Shown here: in pieces, positions 19,745 through 27,354 of the stretch | Numbering within the stretch: position 1 is the first letter of the stretch | Layout of the letters: every line of letters starts with the position of its first letter | Source of the DNA: Sinohyriopsis cumingii | Lineage: Eukaryota; Mollusca; Bivalvia; Unionida; Unionidae | Assembly (NCBI GenBank): GCA_028554795.2 | Contig: CM068828.1 | Span: 5,487,720-5,551,719, forward strand | Direction: 5' to 3' | Length of the DNA: 64,000 bases | Program-made: the position numbers and the translations under genes | Notes under the pieces: model-generated | What the model was told of the DNA's origin: nothing | The model's input: only the letters and a program-made list of their open reading frames with translations | Databases searched by the model: none

Positions 19745-21058
19745 CTAGTAATCTAGGATGACTTCTCTCAAACTGTTGATTTCTATGGTATTATCGAATT
19801 CTGCATACAGGATGACGTTCACCGTTTCATCAGGGTCTCGGTCTTTAAACTGAATTTCCACACGAATCTGGCCGGATTTTATAGGGTGGAAATGTCCCTC
19901 GTCGCTGCCTTGGTCTGGAGTGAAATCGAAAGCCCACAAAGCGTAGCCTCCTGCATAATCCTCGTACGTAATACCGTGACTGGTATTGGTTCCTAACTCT
20001 CCGGTGGCTTCGTACAAGGACAAGTACGATCTCAAGTAATTCTTCTTTTTAAAGTCAGGTTCGAAAGGTCGGGTACACAAGGTCTTGCCATCGCGACTGA
20101 CTTCGATTTTGGACACGCCAAAGTGTTGAAAGTAGAAAGGATTTTTTTCGGCAGCTCCGTTGAAGGCTGTATTCTCGACGATACCAACGATCAAACGTTT
20201 GGGTAACTGTCCTTGGAACAGATGATCTTCGATCATGGATCGCTGTCCCTTGGGAATGGTGAAGATTTTCACTTCCACGCGTCGTATGGGATACTTGGCG
20301 GTCGTTCTGCTCAACGTTTGACTGATGTCGTTTCCCACTTTAGGTAACACTTCCACACGGCGTACGTAGAGTCTGGCTTCTAGGATTTTGGTTTTGTAAC
20401 CGTCACTATCAGCCATCAAATGGAAAGCGGCACTGCTACGATTCAGTCTCAGGCGGACATCCACCCCGTTCAGCAAATACTTTTCTTGCAACCACATGTC
20501 CAAATGCAAACGATCCATCAGTTCTAAACTTGTGTCGGCTCCCGTGATTCTCTTTCTTCGTTCTACAAATCCATCATTGTTGTCTTTCTTTTCATCAGTT
20601 TCCAATATTTCAAACTTGGTAGGTTCGTCAGCTTCCCATACCACACAGGCATTGAGATGAGTGTTCTTGGCATCTATTCCGTACGTCAAGAGATTTTCCA
20701 GGTAGGCACGATAAGGGTAAGTATCCATGCTGCTACTGACCAGATTGTTATTCAAATACAAGTCCACTCCACTGAACAAGGAATGCATGAAATTGTTGAC
20801 GGGAGCTACTGCTTCATCGTCTATAGCACCTCCAGTCTTATCTAGAATTTTGACTTTCAGGTACAAGTAACTGCTATTCAGATCGATGTAATCTTCGGGC
20901 TGTCCTTTGATTTCAAACTCGATGGGAGCGGAATCGGTCAGTGAGGAGACGGGGTGAAATTCCACCCACTGGGATTCTTCCATCGTCATCATCGTGGGGG
21001 GCATGGCAAACAGATCCAGTTCCGTCTTGGAACAAGCGCAAGATTCTCGGTGCATCAT
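19745..21058 (-). CDS. Major capsid protein, double jelly-roll type
   Basis: An intact 437-residue protein starts at ATG 21058. Landmarks are WVEFHPVSSL (31-40), LYLKVKILD (65-73), PVNNFMHSLFSGVDLYLNN (86-104), YPYRAYLENLL (114-124), and MDRLHLDMWLQEKYLLNGV (181-199) followed by an RLRLNRS strand. This is the invertebrate family often labelled 'F54H12.2-like', interpreted as the Polinton/adintovirus hexon that forms the T-number lattice of the virion. It is shorter than canonical Polinton capsid proteins and very diverged from the element 0 capsid. It is the last gene of the block transcribed from the ATPase side and is followed by poly(A) signals. The function is inferred from family knowledge and gene order. 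Confidence 0.75.
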   Translation of the reverse strand: MMHRESCACSKTELDLFAMPPTMMTMEESQWVEFHPVSSLTDSAPIEFEIKGQPEDYIDLNSSYLYLKVKILDKTGGAIDDEAVAPVNNFMHSLFSGVDLYLNNNLVSSSMDTYPYRAYLENLLTYGIDAKNTHLNACVVWEADEPTKFEILETDEKKDNNDGFVERRKRITGADTSLELMDRLHLDMWLQEKYLLNGVDVRLRLNRSSAAFHLMADSDGYKTKILEARLYVRRVEVLPKVGNDISQTLSRTTAKYPIRRVEVKIFTIPKGQRSMIEDHLFQGQLPKRLIVGIVENTAFNGAAEKNPFYFQHFGVSKIEVSRDGKTLCTRPFEPDFKKKNYLRSYLSLYEATGELGTNTSHGITYEDYAGGYALWAFDFTPDQGSDEGHFHPIKSGQIRVEIQFKDRDPDETVNVILYAEFDNTIEINSLREVILDY

Positions 21059-21074
21059 TTTTTTGTCTCTTTTC

Positions 21075-21491
21075 TCAATAATCGAAAACGTCTAAGTCTC
21101 GAACGGTTCTTCTTTTCTTGGCCTTTCTCGCTTGAAGTCTGGTGAAAGGGTGTTTTCTTCGTCGTCTCTTTCTGCCTTGTCCTTGCTGAATGCCTGACTC
21201 GGTAGTGTGCAGGGCATTTATAGGTGTTTCTCGTTGGCCTAAAATGTCTTTGCCCGTTTGCAGCAAGACATTTTTGCCTGCCCTCATGAAGGCTTCTTTA
21301 GGATTTTGTTTGTCGATGATGACATTTTGGAGAAATTCTTTGCCTTGCGTCAGTGCCGCATCTTTCAAGGCGTGCAATCCGCGTGTCACCATCGGTTTCA
21401 ACACCGGGGCCACCGAACGAAAGGCCGATTTTAACATATCTCCTAAGCCGTGTCCTCGCTGTCGAGCAACCCCTCGGTACACTGGATACAT
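21075..21491 (-). CDS. Small basic virion protein, pVI/pX-like
   Basis: 138 residues from ATG at 21491. A Gly-containing amphipathic region (GHGLGDMLKSAFRSVAPVLK, residues 14-33) is followed by a helical middle and a strongly basic tail (GRKRRRRKH, then RKAKKRR) that could act as a nuclear localisation or DNA-binding signal. Layout and position between capsid and penton genes resemble membrane-lytic or core proteins of adenoviruses and adintoviruses. There is no direct family match I can prove. 16 nt separate it from the capsid start. The element 2 copy (50,505-50,886) is truncated. Confidence 0.55.
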   Translation of the reverse strand: MYPVYRGVARQRGHGLGDMLKSAFRSVAPVLKPMVTRGLHALKDAALTQGKEFLQNVIIDKQNPKEAFMRAGKNVLLQTGKDILGQRETPINALHTTESGIQQGQGRKRRRRKHPFTRLQARKAKKRRTVRDLDVFDY

Positions 21492-21494
21492 GAC

Positions 21495-22418
21495 TTAAGA
21501 GTCGTGAGAGAACCGTTTTCGAAAATGGAGTTTCACCGTGACTTTTCCTTTGATGAATGGAATATTTTGTCCCAGATCTCCTTTTATAGCAATGTTGACC
21601 GTGTCCAAATACGACTTACTGACAGGCAAATAGTGAGGATGGACAAATTCGCGGTGGACGTGGTAAGTGTTTCCACCTTCCTCGTCAGTGTTCGTGGCAG
21701 AATCCACTTTGAAAGGAATGACACGCAGTAACGGTACGGAGGTGTGTCCCACCACGTTGTACTCCACCACATCGGAATACACGAACATCAAATTCAGTCC
21801 TTGGTTCAGTTCTACCGGGGCACGAAATAACTTGCTAAAAGACTCGTTGTCGTAAACGATGGGTAATTCGTTTTTCTTGATCATGGTCTTTCTCATGTCC
21901 ATGTCTCCGCCCAACATGTCAAACAATTCAGGACAAAATAAAATGGACAGGATTTTACTCCGTTCAAATTTCATCAAGAAGCGACGAGCTGCTTTGTGGT
22001 ACTCCATGGTGACATTTTTGTTGACATGCTCCAAAGCTTTCAGAAACACGACATTAAACCTGGAGGTTATGGTGCTGACCAAATGTTGACCACTAAAATA
22101 ATAGCCTGGGGGAATGAACAAGTGATAGGTGGTGTACTTTTGTGTACGGGTTTTCTTGTCATATTTGACATTGCTATCCATCCACTGTTGCATTTGCTCG
22201 TCATGAACTTCCACATCAAAAAAATTTTGATTGGGAAGGACATTGAGGACTTGGGTCGGGTGAATCATTTCTACTAAAGCCACTTCCCAATGGGCTTCGT
22301 GATCTAACTGGATGGCTTGAGGTAATTTGGCCGTGTAACAGCACAACGTGTTCTTGGGAAACACCTCCATGGAACTGTCACTGGGTAAGGTTAAGTAAAA
22401 TTGGTTTTGGTGACTCAT
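21495..22418 (-). CDS. Minor capsid (penton-like) protein
   Basis: 307 residues from ATG at 22418. The N-terminus FYLTLPSDSSMEVFPKNTLCCYTAKLP, with HWEVALVEMIHP soon after, is the typical opening of Polinton/adintovirus penton-family proteins. So is the later PPGYYFSGQHLVSTI (108-122). The C-terminal half is rich in beta strands, including YLDTVNIAIKGDLGQNIPF. It would form five-fold vertices as a single jelly-roll. Its start overlaps the stop of the upstream membrane protein by ATGA, indicating tight packing. The gene is missing from element 2 through a large deletion. Confidence 0.65.
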   Translation of the reverse strand: MSHQNQFYLTLPSDSSMEVFPKNTLCCYTAKLPQAIQLDHEAHWEVALVEMIHPTQVLNVLPNQNFFDVEVHDEQMQQWMDSNVKYDKKTRTQKYTTYHLFIPPGYYFSGQHLVSTITSRFNVVFLKALEHVNKNVTMEYHKAARRFLMKFERSKILSILFCPELFDMLGGDMDMRKTMIKKNELPIVYDNESFSKLFRAPVELNQGLNLMFVYSDVVEYNVVGHTSVPLLRVIPFKVDSATNTDEEGGNTYHVHREFVHPHYLPVSKSYLDTVNIAIKGDLGQNIPFIKGKVTVKLHFRKRFSHDS

Positions 22419-22831
22419 AATTCCAGAGTTCTGTGGCTGTCCGAGGGGTTACTGGACGTCAGAGGCGTGTCTCCGTCTAAAATGGGGTTCTGGTTGTGAT
22501 TGAAGTGGTGACTGGCACTGGCACTGGACACAAGGTTCCCGGGGTTCCCGTTCGAGGTGAATTTCAGGGAGGGATTAGGAAGCAGGTAACCGATGAAACT
22601 GCTCAATAAAATGGTCCACAATTGTTTGTCTCCTTGTTGCAAACTCAAATTGGCGATGGCTGCCCCGATGACACAATACACCACGAAGATTTGGCAGAAA
22701 AAGACGATTTGCGTTTTAGGCACACGTTCTCCACACCACACCCACAAGGGTTGTTTTTGTAAATCTTGCACAGAAGAACTAGGTGAAGGAGGAGTGGTCG
22801 ACGTAGCTGCGTCTGCTGTGTGAAAGGGCAT
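22415..22831 (-). CDS. Small two-helix membrane protein
   Basis: The first in-frame ATG at 22831 gives 138 residues. After a Ser/Thr/Pro-rich N-terminus there is VPKTQIVFFCQIFVVYCVIGAAI, a clear membrane helix, then LWTILLSSFIGYLLPNP, a second one, then a polar tail. The pair of motifs (IVFFCQI and LLSS-x-GYLLPNP) recurs in Polintons, adintoviruses and adomaviruses as a small membrane protein of unknown role. The TATAAAAAG of its upstream region lies inside the last codons of integrase. It is deleted from element 2. Confidence 0.7.
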   Translation of the reverse strand: MPFHTADAATSTTPPSPSSSVQDLQKQPLWVWCGERVPKTQIVFFCQIFVVYCVIGAAIANLSLQQGDKQLWTILLSSFIGYLLPNPSLKFTSNGNPGNLVSSASASHHFNHNQNPILDGDTPLTSSNPSDSHRTLEL

Positions 22832-22836
22832 GATGG

Positions 22837-23946
22837 TCACTTCTTTTTATAGTCGATGACTTGCGAAGCGTCGATCCAAGAATCAAAACTGGGTGGAAAT
22901 CCTTTCCAACGTACTTTGACTTCTTTGACACGTCGTTTGCCCACTTTACGGGTTCTGCGTTCGAGAATGCTTTCGATGTCGTACACGTCGTCTTCTATTT
23001 TGGTGACATGTTGTAACTCGGGCAAATAAAACGTTCCTTTGAGCACTTCTCCGTTCATGTCTTCCAATTTATAGACGGCAGGATGACGGCCATGCACTCG
23101 TCCAGTGACGCGAAACAATTCGGTGGTCCAGTTAGGTAAGTAACCTTTGTCGAAAGTGCGTTTGGTTTTGCCAATGCGCACCCAATCTCCTACGGCCAAC
23201 TCTCCACTTTTCTTGGGGACAGCCCTCGTCGGGGACGTACCAAACAGGCGCTCAAACACCAACACTTCGTTGTCGGGAGTCACGTCTTGCGGGGCACGTC
23301 CGATGCTTCGATGGTAAGATGGGTTGTACGCTTGCACCAGGTGCGGTAAGATGTCGATGTACTTCAGAGTGTGGTGATGCGTAAAATATTTCCACATGCG
23401 TTCTTTCAAAGTGCGTTGAAAACGTTCCACGATGCTGGCTTTGGTTTCGGGATTCTCGGTGGTAAAAAAATGAATGTCACGTTTCTTTAATTCTTTTTGG
23501 AAAGCTTGGTTCAGAAATTCGGTGCCTTTGTCCGTTTGCCATCGAAGAGGGTGACGACCGCTTTGTTTCAACACCCGTTGCAGGGCTCGCACTAACTCGC
23601 TGCTCGATTTGGAAGTCAAGGGTACGACCCAAGCAAATTTGGAAAAGACGTCGATGACACAAAACAAATATTTGTAGCCACGATTGTAGCTGGCCAAATG
23701 AGAGACATCGGCTAAATCGGCTTGCCATTGATGATCGATGCCTTCCACTCGGGTGCGACTTCTGGCAAACTTGCGTCGAATGGGTTTGTGTAAAGTGTAG
23801 GTGGCTTGTTCTTGTAACCATCGTTGCATTTGAGGTAAACGGAGACTTTTCAGTCGCGTTTTGGCAGCACGATACAATTTTTGAACTCCTGCGTAACCTG
23901 CAGGATGGGAGGGATCGTAGTAAATGCTGGCTAAGACTTTTTCCAT
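22837..23946 (-). CDS. Retroviral-type integrase with chromodomain
   Basis: ATG at 23946 gives 369 residues; the open frame continues upstream without a better start. Element 2 uses the same start (51,490). An HTH-like N-terminus (DPSHPAGYAGVQKLYRAAK) precedes the rve core, with catalytic Asp in WQADLADV, Asp in WQTDKGTEF and Glu in VERFQR, so the DDE triad is complete. A C-terminal SH3-like part (VGDWVRIGKTKRTFDKGY) is followed by a chromodomain (DVYDIESILERR, then VKVRWKGFPPSFDSWI). It inserts the element and makes the 6-bp duplication. The chromodomain may direct it to particular chromatin. This is one of the intact genes of element 1. Confidence 0.92.
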   Translation of the reverse strand: MEKVLASIYYDPSHPAGYAGVQKLYRAAKTRLKSLRLPQMQRWLQEQATYTLHKPIRRKFARSRTRVEGIDHQWQADLADVSHLASYNRGYKYLFCVIDVFSKFAWVVPLTSKSSSELVRALQRVLKQSGRHPLRWQTDKGTEFLNQAFQKELKKRDIHFFTTENPETKASIVERFQRTLKERMWKYFTHHHTLKYIDILPHLVQAYNPSYHRSIGRAPQDVTPDNEVLVFERLFGTSPTRAVPKKSGELAVGDWVRIGKTKRTFDKGYLPNWTTELFRVTGRVHGRHPAVYKLEDMNGEVLKGTFYLPELQHVTKIEDDVYDIESILERRTRKVGKRRVKEVKVRWKGFPPSFDSWIDASQVIDYKKK

Positions 23947-23968
23947 TTTTTTTGTGTTGGTTGGTGTG

Positions 23969-24616
23969 TTAATAAGACACCCACTCTTGGAGGATGCTAC
24001 TCTTTTTCTCTTGGGGTACTTTCTTGGATTGCAATGCTTTGCGTGTGCGGCCGGCAATAGGTGTCGAAGAGGAGGAGGATGTCTGAGCGGGGGATATCGG
24101 TTCTTGTTTCACTTCTGTCTTCACTTCTGTCTTCACTTTCTTTTTATCTTGTGATGAAGAAGGGGTGGCCATCATCTTTTTAATCCATCCAATTCTGGAG
24201 GTAGGTGGTGTTGTTAACTTGCGTACTTTTTCTGGTGGAGTTTGAAACCCTTCTTCTTCTTCTTCTCCTTTTTCTGTCTTGGTCACTGGTAGTGGTGGGA
24301 CTGGTACTGGTACTGGTACTGGTGATGGTGCTGGACTTGTCATCAAGGTCTTAAAATCTTTCAGAGTGGGTAGAGCTGTTTCGTCTAAAGCTTTCTGGTG
24401 AAAGAGTTGCAGTCGTTGCAAGAGTTGACCGTACTTTTGCGATTTTTCTGTTTCGGACAAATCTTGGCGATCCATCAAGGACTGCAATTCGTGTTGTAAC
24501 TGGGACATCTCGATCAAATGGGGATTGGGAGGTAAATGCGGGGTGCGTTGTTCTTGCCACCCATGGTATTTCATCCATCGTTTGTAAGGCACTAAAGCTA
24601 GTTTTCGTCCTTCCAT
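23969..24616 (-). CDS. Pro/Ser/Lys-rich protein, probable virion component
   Basis: The start at ATG 24616 (MEGRKLALVPYKRWMKY) is supported by the matching start in element 2 (52,126). 215 residues: an N-terminal helical region with LQHELQSLMDRQDLSETEKSQ, then a Pro/Val repeat tract (PVPVPVP), acidic run, KKVKTEVK repeats and a Ser/Thr-rich basic tail. It is probably mostly disordered. The open frame extends upstream only by reading across the previous gene. I recognise no family; its position among core genes suggests a structural or packaging role. It is also intact in element 2. Confidence 0.55.
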   Translation of the reverse strand: MEGRKLALVPYKRWMKYHGWQEQRTPHLPPNPHLIEMSQLQHELQSLMDRQDLSETEKSQKYGQLLQRLQLFHQKALDETALPTLKDFKTLMTSPAPSPVPVPVPVPPLPVTKTEKGEEEEEGFQTPPEKVRKLTTPPTSRIGWIKKMMATPSSSQDKKKVKTEVKTEVKQEPISPAQTSSSSSTPIAGRTRKALQSKKVPQEKKSSILQEWVSY

Positions 24617-25053
24617 GGGGTTGTCAGGGGTCGATTCTGAGATCTTGGGACTTCCGAGGGCCTTTTTATCTTGCTCCCACCAGTCCTCCCAACATTGGTT
24701 CCCAAGACTCCTTTCAGTATGGGGCCTAACAAGAGAGGTAAAATACCTCCACGTTGCACTAACATCTTCTTTTTTTGACGAATGGGAATTTTCTTTTGAA
24801 CCATTTGGCGAAGAACGTGACGATGTTTGCCTAAGCATTGTTTCTGGTGTTTGGACAAAGGGATCGTGCCTTTCAAAACGTTCAAACAACATTCGCACAC
24901 GGTATCGATGACCTCTTTGGAGGCTGTTTGAATGAGTTTTTCTCGTAGGGGTGGAGAAGCTTTGGACAGGACAGATAGCATGTCCCCATGTTTGGCTAAA
25001 CGTGGTGGCAGTCCTTTCCTTTTCTTTCCTTGGGGTTTTCTGGAGGGTGACAT
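24598..25053 (-). pseudogene. Conserved small core-like protein, frameshifted near its end
   Basis: From ATG at 25053 (MSPSRKPQGKKRKGLP) a basic start leads into ASKEVIDTVCECCLNVLKG, IPLSKHQKQCL and KKKMLVQRGGILPLLLGPIL. This is a short protein very widespread in invertebrate Polintons (I-x-ECxxNVLxG, IPLxxxQK, QKGG-x-LPxLL). Near 24,695 there is one extra base compared with element 2, so the last residues are replaced by an out-of-frame tail that runs into the next gene. It may still work because only the C-terminal Gly-rich end is lost. The role is probably virion or core; not proven. Confidence 0.7.
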
Positions 25054-25111
25054 CTTTGAGTCTTCAGGAGCACCAAAAAACACTGATACCCGACATGGTC
25101 ACAGGCCTTTT

Positions 25112-26032
25112 TTATACTGGAACGCGTCGCCACTGATTGTCTTTTCGTCGTATTAGTTTGAGGACAGGCATGACACGTCGTGCAGGGGTACGTAACGGAC
25201 TAAATCGAGCCAGTTCTTGCTTGGACAAATCCAGCAAACTTTGTAACATGCCCGATCTTTCTTGAACTTTGATTTTGGGAGAAGGTACTTTGTGAGCAGC
25301 AGCCACTGTCACTAAATTGGAAGGTCCTGCCACTGGGGAAGTTCTTTTGGGGGTCATCAACGGAGAAGTTCTTGGTGTGATCAACGTCTCCAAGTACTCT
25401 TCAGTTCTGGGTGTCATTAACGGAGAAGTGGACAAACGTGAAGCTGCCGGAGACGCAGTCACCGCCGTGGCAGATCGTGGTTTGCGAGTGTAAGGTTGCG
25501 TCCTGGCCGAAGTGCCTCTCTTGCGACTAGTTTTCTGTGGATTTTTCTTTTTCTGGGGGCTTCTTTTCTTTTTCCGGGGTGGTGGTGGTGTCTGGTCAGA
25601 GGAGGGTCCTGCCACTGGAGAAGTTCTCCTTGGGGACCTGGTCTTTTTCTTCTTGGGGCTTCGTTGGACGTCTGTCTTGGGGATAACTTTGGGGGCATTA
25701 GGATCCCATCTTAAGAGTGAGCGAATGATGACCCCTCCTAGAGTACCGCTCCCTCCAGGTTTCAAAATGATTTGTTTTTTGGTTTGAGTGTCGATGCGGG
25801 GATCGGCCAGTTGGACCAAAGCGACTTTGTTTCGATCGAAAAAGCGTTTGGTTTGATGAGGACTCTGAATGATTCCTTGGAGTAATTGACGTGCCGTCAC
25901 CGTGAACCATCGTAAGACTTCTTTGAGACTAGCTTCTAAGACACGAGCTCGTGTTTGTGGATCTTTTTCTCGACTGATGCCATACAAGGCACGAATCAAT
26001 TTGACGGGAAGATGCGACTGAAGGGACGTCAT
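25112..26032 (-). CDS. Large basic core-like protein
   Basis: 306 residues from ATG at 26032. Residues 1-110 look folded and helical (LPVKLIRALYGISREKDP, then VLEASLKEVLRWFTVTARQ and GGSGTLGGVIIRSLL). The remainder is a long disordered tail rich in Lys, Arg, Ser and Pro with repeated TSPVAGPS and TSPLMTP-type motifs. It ends in another conserved block (GMLQSLLDLSKQELARFSPL). High positive charge suggests genome condensation like adenovirus core proteins. The serine-proline sites could be phosphorylated. TATAAAAA motifs lie just upstream (26,070-26,092). Element 2 carries a copy with two early stops. Confidence 0.55.
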   Translation of the reverse strand: MTSLQSHLPVKLIRALYGISREKDPQTRARVLEASLKEVLRWFTVTARQLLQGIIQSPHQTKRFFDRNKVALVQLADPRIDTQTKKQIILKPGGSGTLGGVIIRSLLRWDPNAPKVIPKTDVQRSPKKKKTRSPRRTSPVAGPSSDQTPPPPRKKKRSPQKKKNPQKTSRKRGTSARTQPYTRKPRSATAVTASPAASRLSTSPLMTPRTEEYLETLITPRTSPLMTPKRTSPVAGPSNLVTVAAAHKVPSPKIKVQERSGMLQSLLDLSKQELARFSPLRTPARRVMPVLKLIRRKDNQWRRVPV

Positions 26033-26087
26033 GTTCGCACTGTGAGTGAGACAGACGAAAAAGGGTCTGAGGTTTTTATAGATTTTT

Positions 26088-26831
26088 TTATAGGGAGTGA
26101 AATGAAGTCGAGGACGGAGACGTGTACAGGACAGGCCCTGCGTCTTGGCACCAGTGGTGAAACAAGTGGGTATGAAATCGCAAATCCTCGGGAGTCGTAG
26201 GTTTCAAATCGACGAGTAAATAGGCGTGTGGAGTTTGAGTGGCATCGTCGTACGCCTGAGTCAACCAAGGCGTTCCTAACTGTTTGGCTAAGACTTGCAC
26301 TTGCGATTTATCTCGAGGGCTTTTAAACAAGACCACGTAATGCGCATTGAGACTGATGGTGCGATGGGCTTTACTTTGTTGAAACAAATTTTGGGTGATG
26401 TAAACGACACTGGCATTACGGTGATGCCCTTTGCGCGTGAACCACAGTTTAATTTCTTCTTCGTCTTCTCCTAACATGTCGTCGAAAATGACCAAATGGG
26501 TTAGACGGGAGTCAGAGACGATGCCATCGTCGTTTTTAGGAATGCCTTCCACAAACACGATGGAATCGCCTTGACTTTCTCGCAAGAGGCTGTACGCCGA
26601 TTGCCACTCTTTGTAACACCACACGATTCGTTGAGGGGGTCGATCGATCAAATGATGTTTATGTTCGATCAAACGTTTGACGAATTCGGTTTTGCCTGAA
26701 CCGCTAGGTCCAGCAATGAGCATGTTAAAGGGATGGCGAAGATACAAAGCCTCCCAACTGGCACGATCTAAGTGTTCGTCGATGACTTTGACAGTAGAGG
26801 AAGAGGGAGCAGAGACAGCAGAGGTAGCCAT
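26088..26831 (-). CDS. Genome-packaging ATPase (FtsK/HerA, A32-like)
   Basis: ATG at 26831 (MATSAVSAPSSS) gives 247 residues. Walker A is GPSGSGKTEF (41-50), Walker B is LVIFDD (113-118), and a sensor-like VVYITQNLF lies at 142-150. These match the HerA/FtsK packaging ATPases shared by Polintons, adintoviruses and large DNA viruses. The enzyme pumps DNA into the capsid. A TATATAAAC box lies about 45 nt upstream at 26,880. The gene is intact here, while the element 2 copy has a nonsense change after residue 180. Confidence 0.9.
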   Translation of the reverse strand: MATSAVSAPSSSTVKVIDEHLDRASWEALYLRHPFNMLIAGPSGSGKTEFVKRLIEHKHHLIDRPPQRIVWCYKEWQSAYSLLRESQGDSIVFVEGIPKNDDGIVSDSRLTHLVIFDDMLGEDEEEIKLWFTRKGHHRNASVVYITQNLFQQSKAHRTISLNAHYVVLFKSPRDKSQVQVLAKQLGTPWLTQAYDDATQTPHAYLLVDLKPTTPEDLRFHTHLFHHWCQDAGPVLYTSPSSTSFHSL

Positions 26832-26895
26832 GGTGTGAGATATGTCACTTGTGACACGAAAAACAAACAAGACAAGAGTTTATATACTTTTTCAG

Positions 26896-26920
26896 AACAC
26901 GTTTATTGAATTTTTTTTCA
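26896..26920 (-). terminator. Poly(A) signal downstream of PolB region
   Basis: GTTTATTGAA on the plus strand gives TTCAATAAAC on the minus strand, after the PolB/accessory block and just before the ATPase promoter. The same sequence is kept in element 2 at about 54,448. Confidence 0.5.
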
Positions 26921-27054
26921 AACATGAATACGAAAGACAAAAATACATAAAAGCCAAAGGCTTAAGTACAAGAATAAAAGGCACATGATAACCATGAACG
27001 TGGAATAAACACAAGTGTCTGTACAACATGTTTTGGGTAAAGTTCTAACCAGTT

Positions 27055-27324
27055 CTATAGTAGGGGTAAGGTCACACAAGTGTCCTCCCGAAAGGGTCTT
27101 TCAGGCCTGTCCACGACAGTCCTGTCCTGGGTGACGGGTTCTTCTGGCACCGTCACTAACACGGGTTGAAAAGTAACTTTTTTCCTTGAATAACTCTCGT
27201 GCATACTGGGCCACATCTTGTGTCCAAGCCTCAAAACCCTGGTCTCGGTGATGTCCAACATTTGACTCCTAACCAATCTGGTTTCTTCTTCGTCAACGAC
27301 ATGGTAAGTTACTTCAATGAACAA
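27055..27324 (-). pseudogene. Fused remnants of two deleted accessory genes
   Basis: The open frame here is a deletion junction. 27,060-27,232 matches element 2 54,600-54,782 (end of the gene at 54,644-55,183), and 27,233-27,305 matches 56,232-56,305 (start of the third F-box-like gene, MSL-start at 56,292). About 1.45 kb is missing between them. A second junction near 27,325 removes the BIR gene. The 89-codon frame is therefore probably accidental, although its tail (KKVTFQPVL, then PVTQDRTVV) is conserved in element 2. Confidence 0.75.
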
Positions 27325-27354
27325 TGAACTATCGATCTTGCCTAGGGTTCCTTT

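Noticed and set aside
23969-24898. 309-codon gene
   Set aside because: The first third is an out-of-frame reading of the upstream core gene. Element 2 starts at the ATG equivalent to 24,616.
25459-25787. Long overlapping frames on both strands over the basic core gene
   Set aside because: They arise from the biased Lys/Arg/Ser/Pro composition of the real minus-strand gene and are not conserved between copies.
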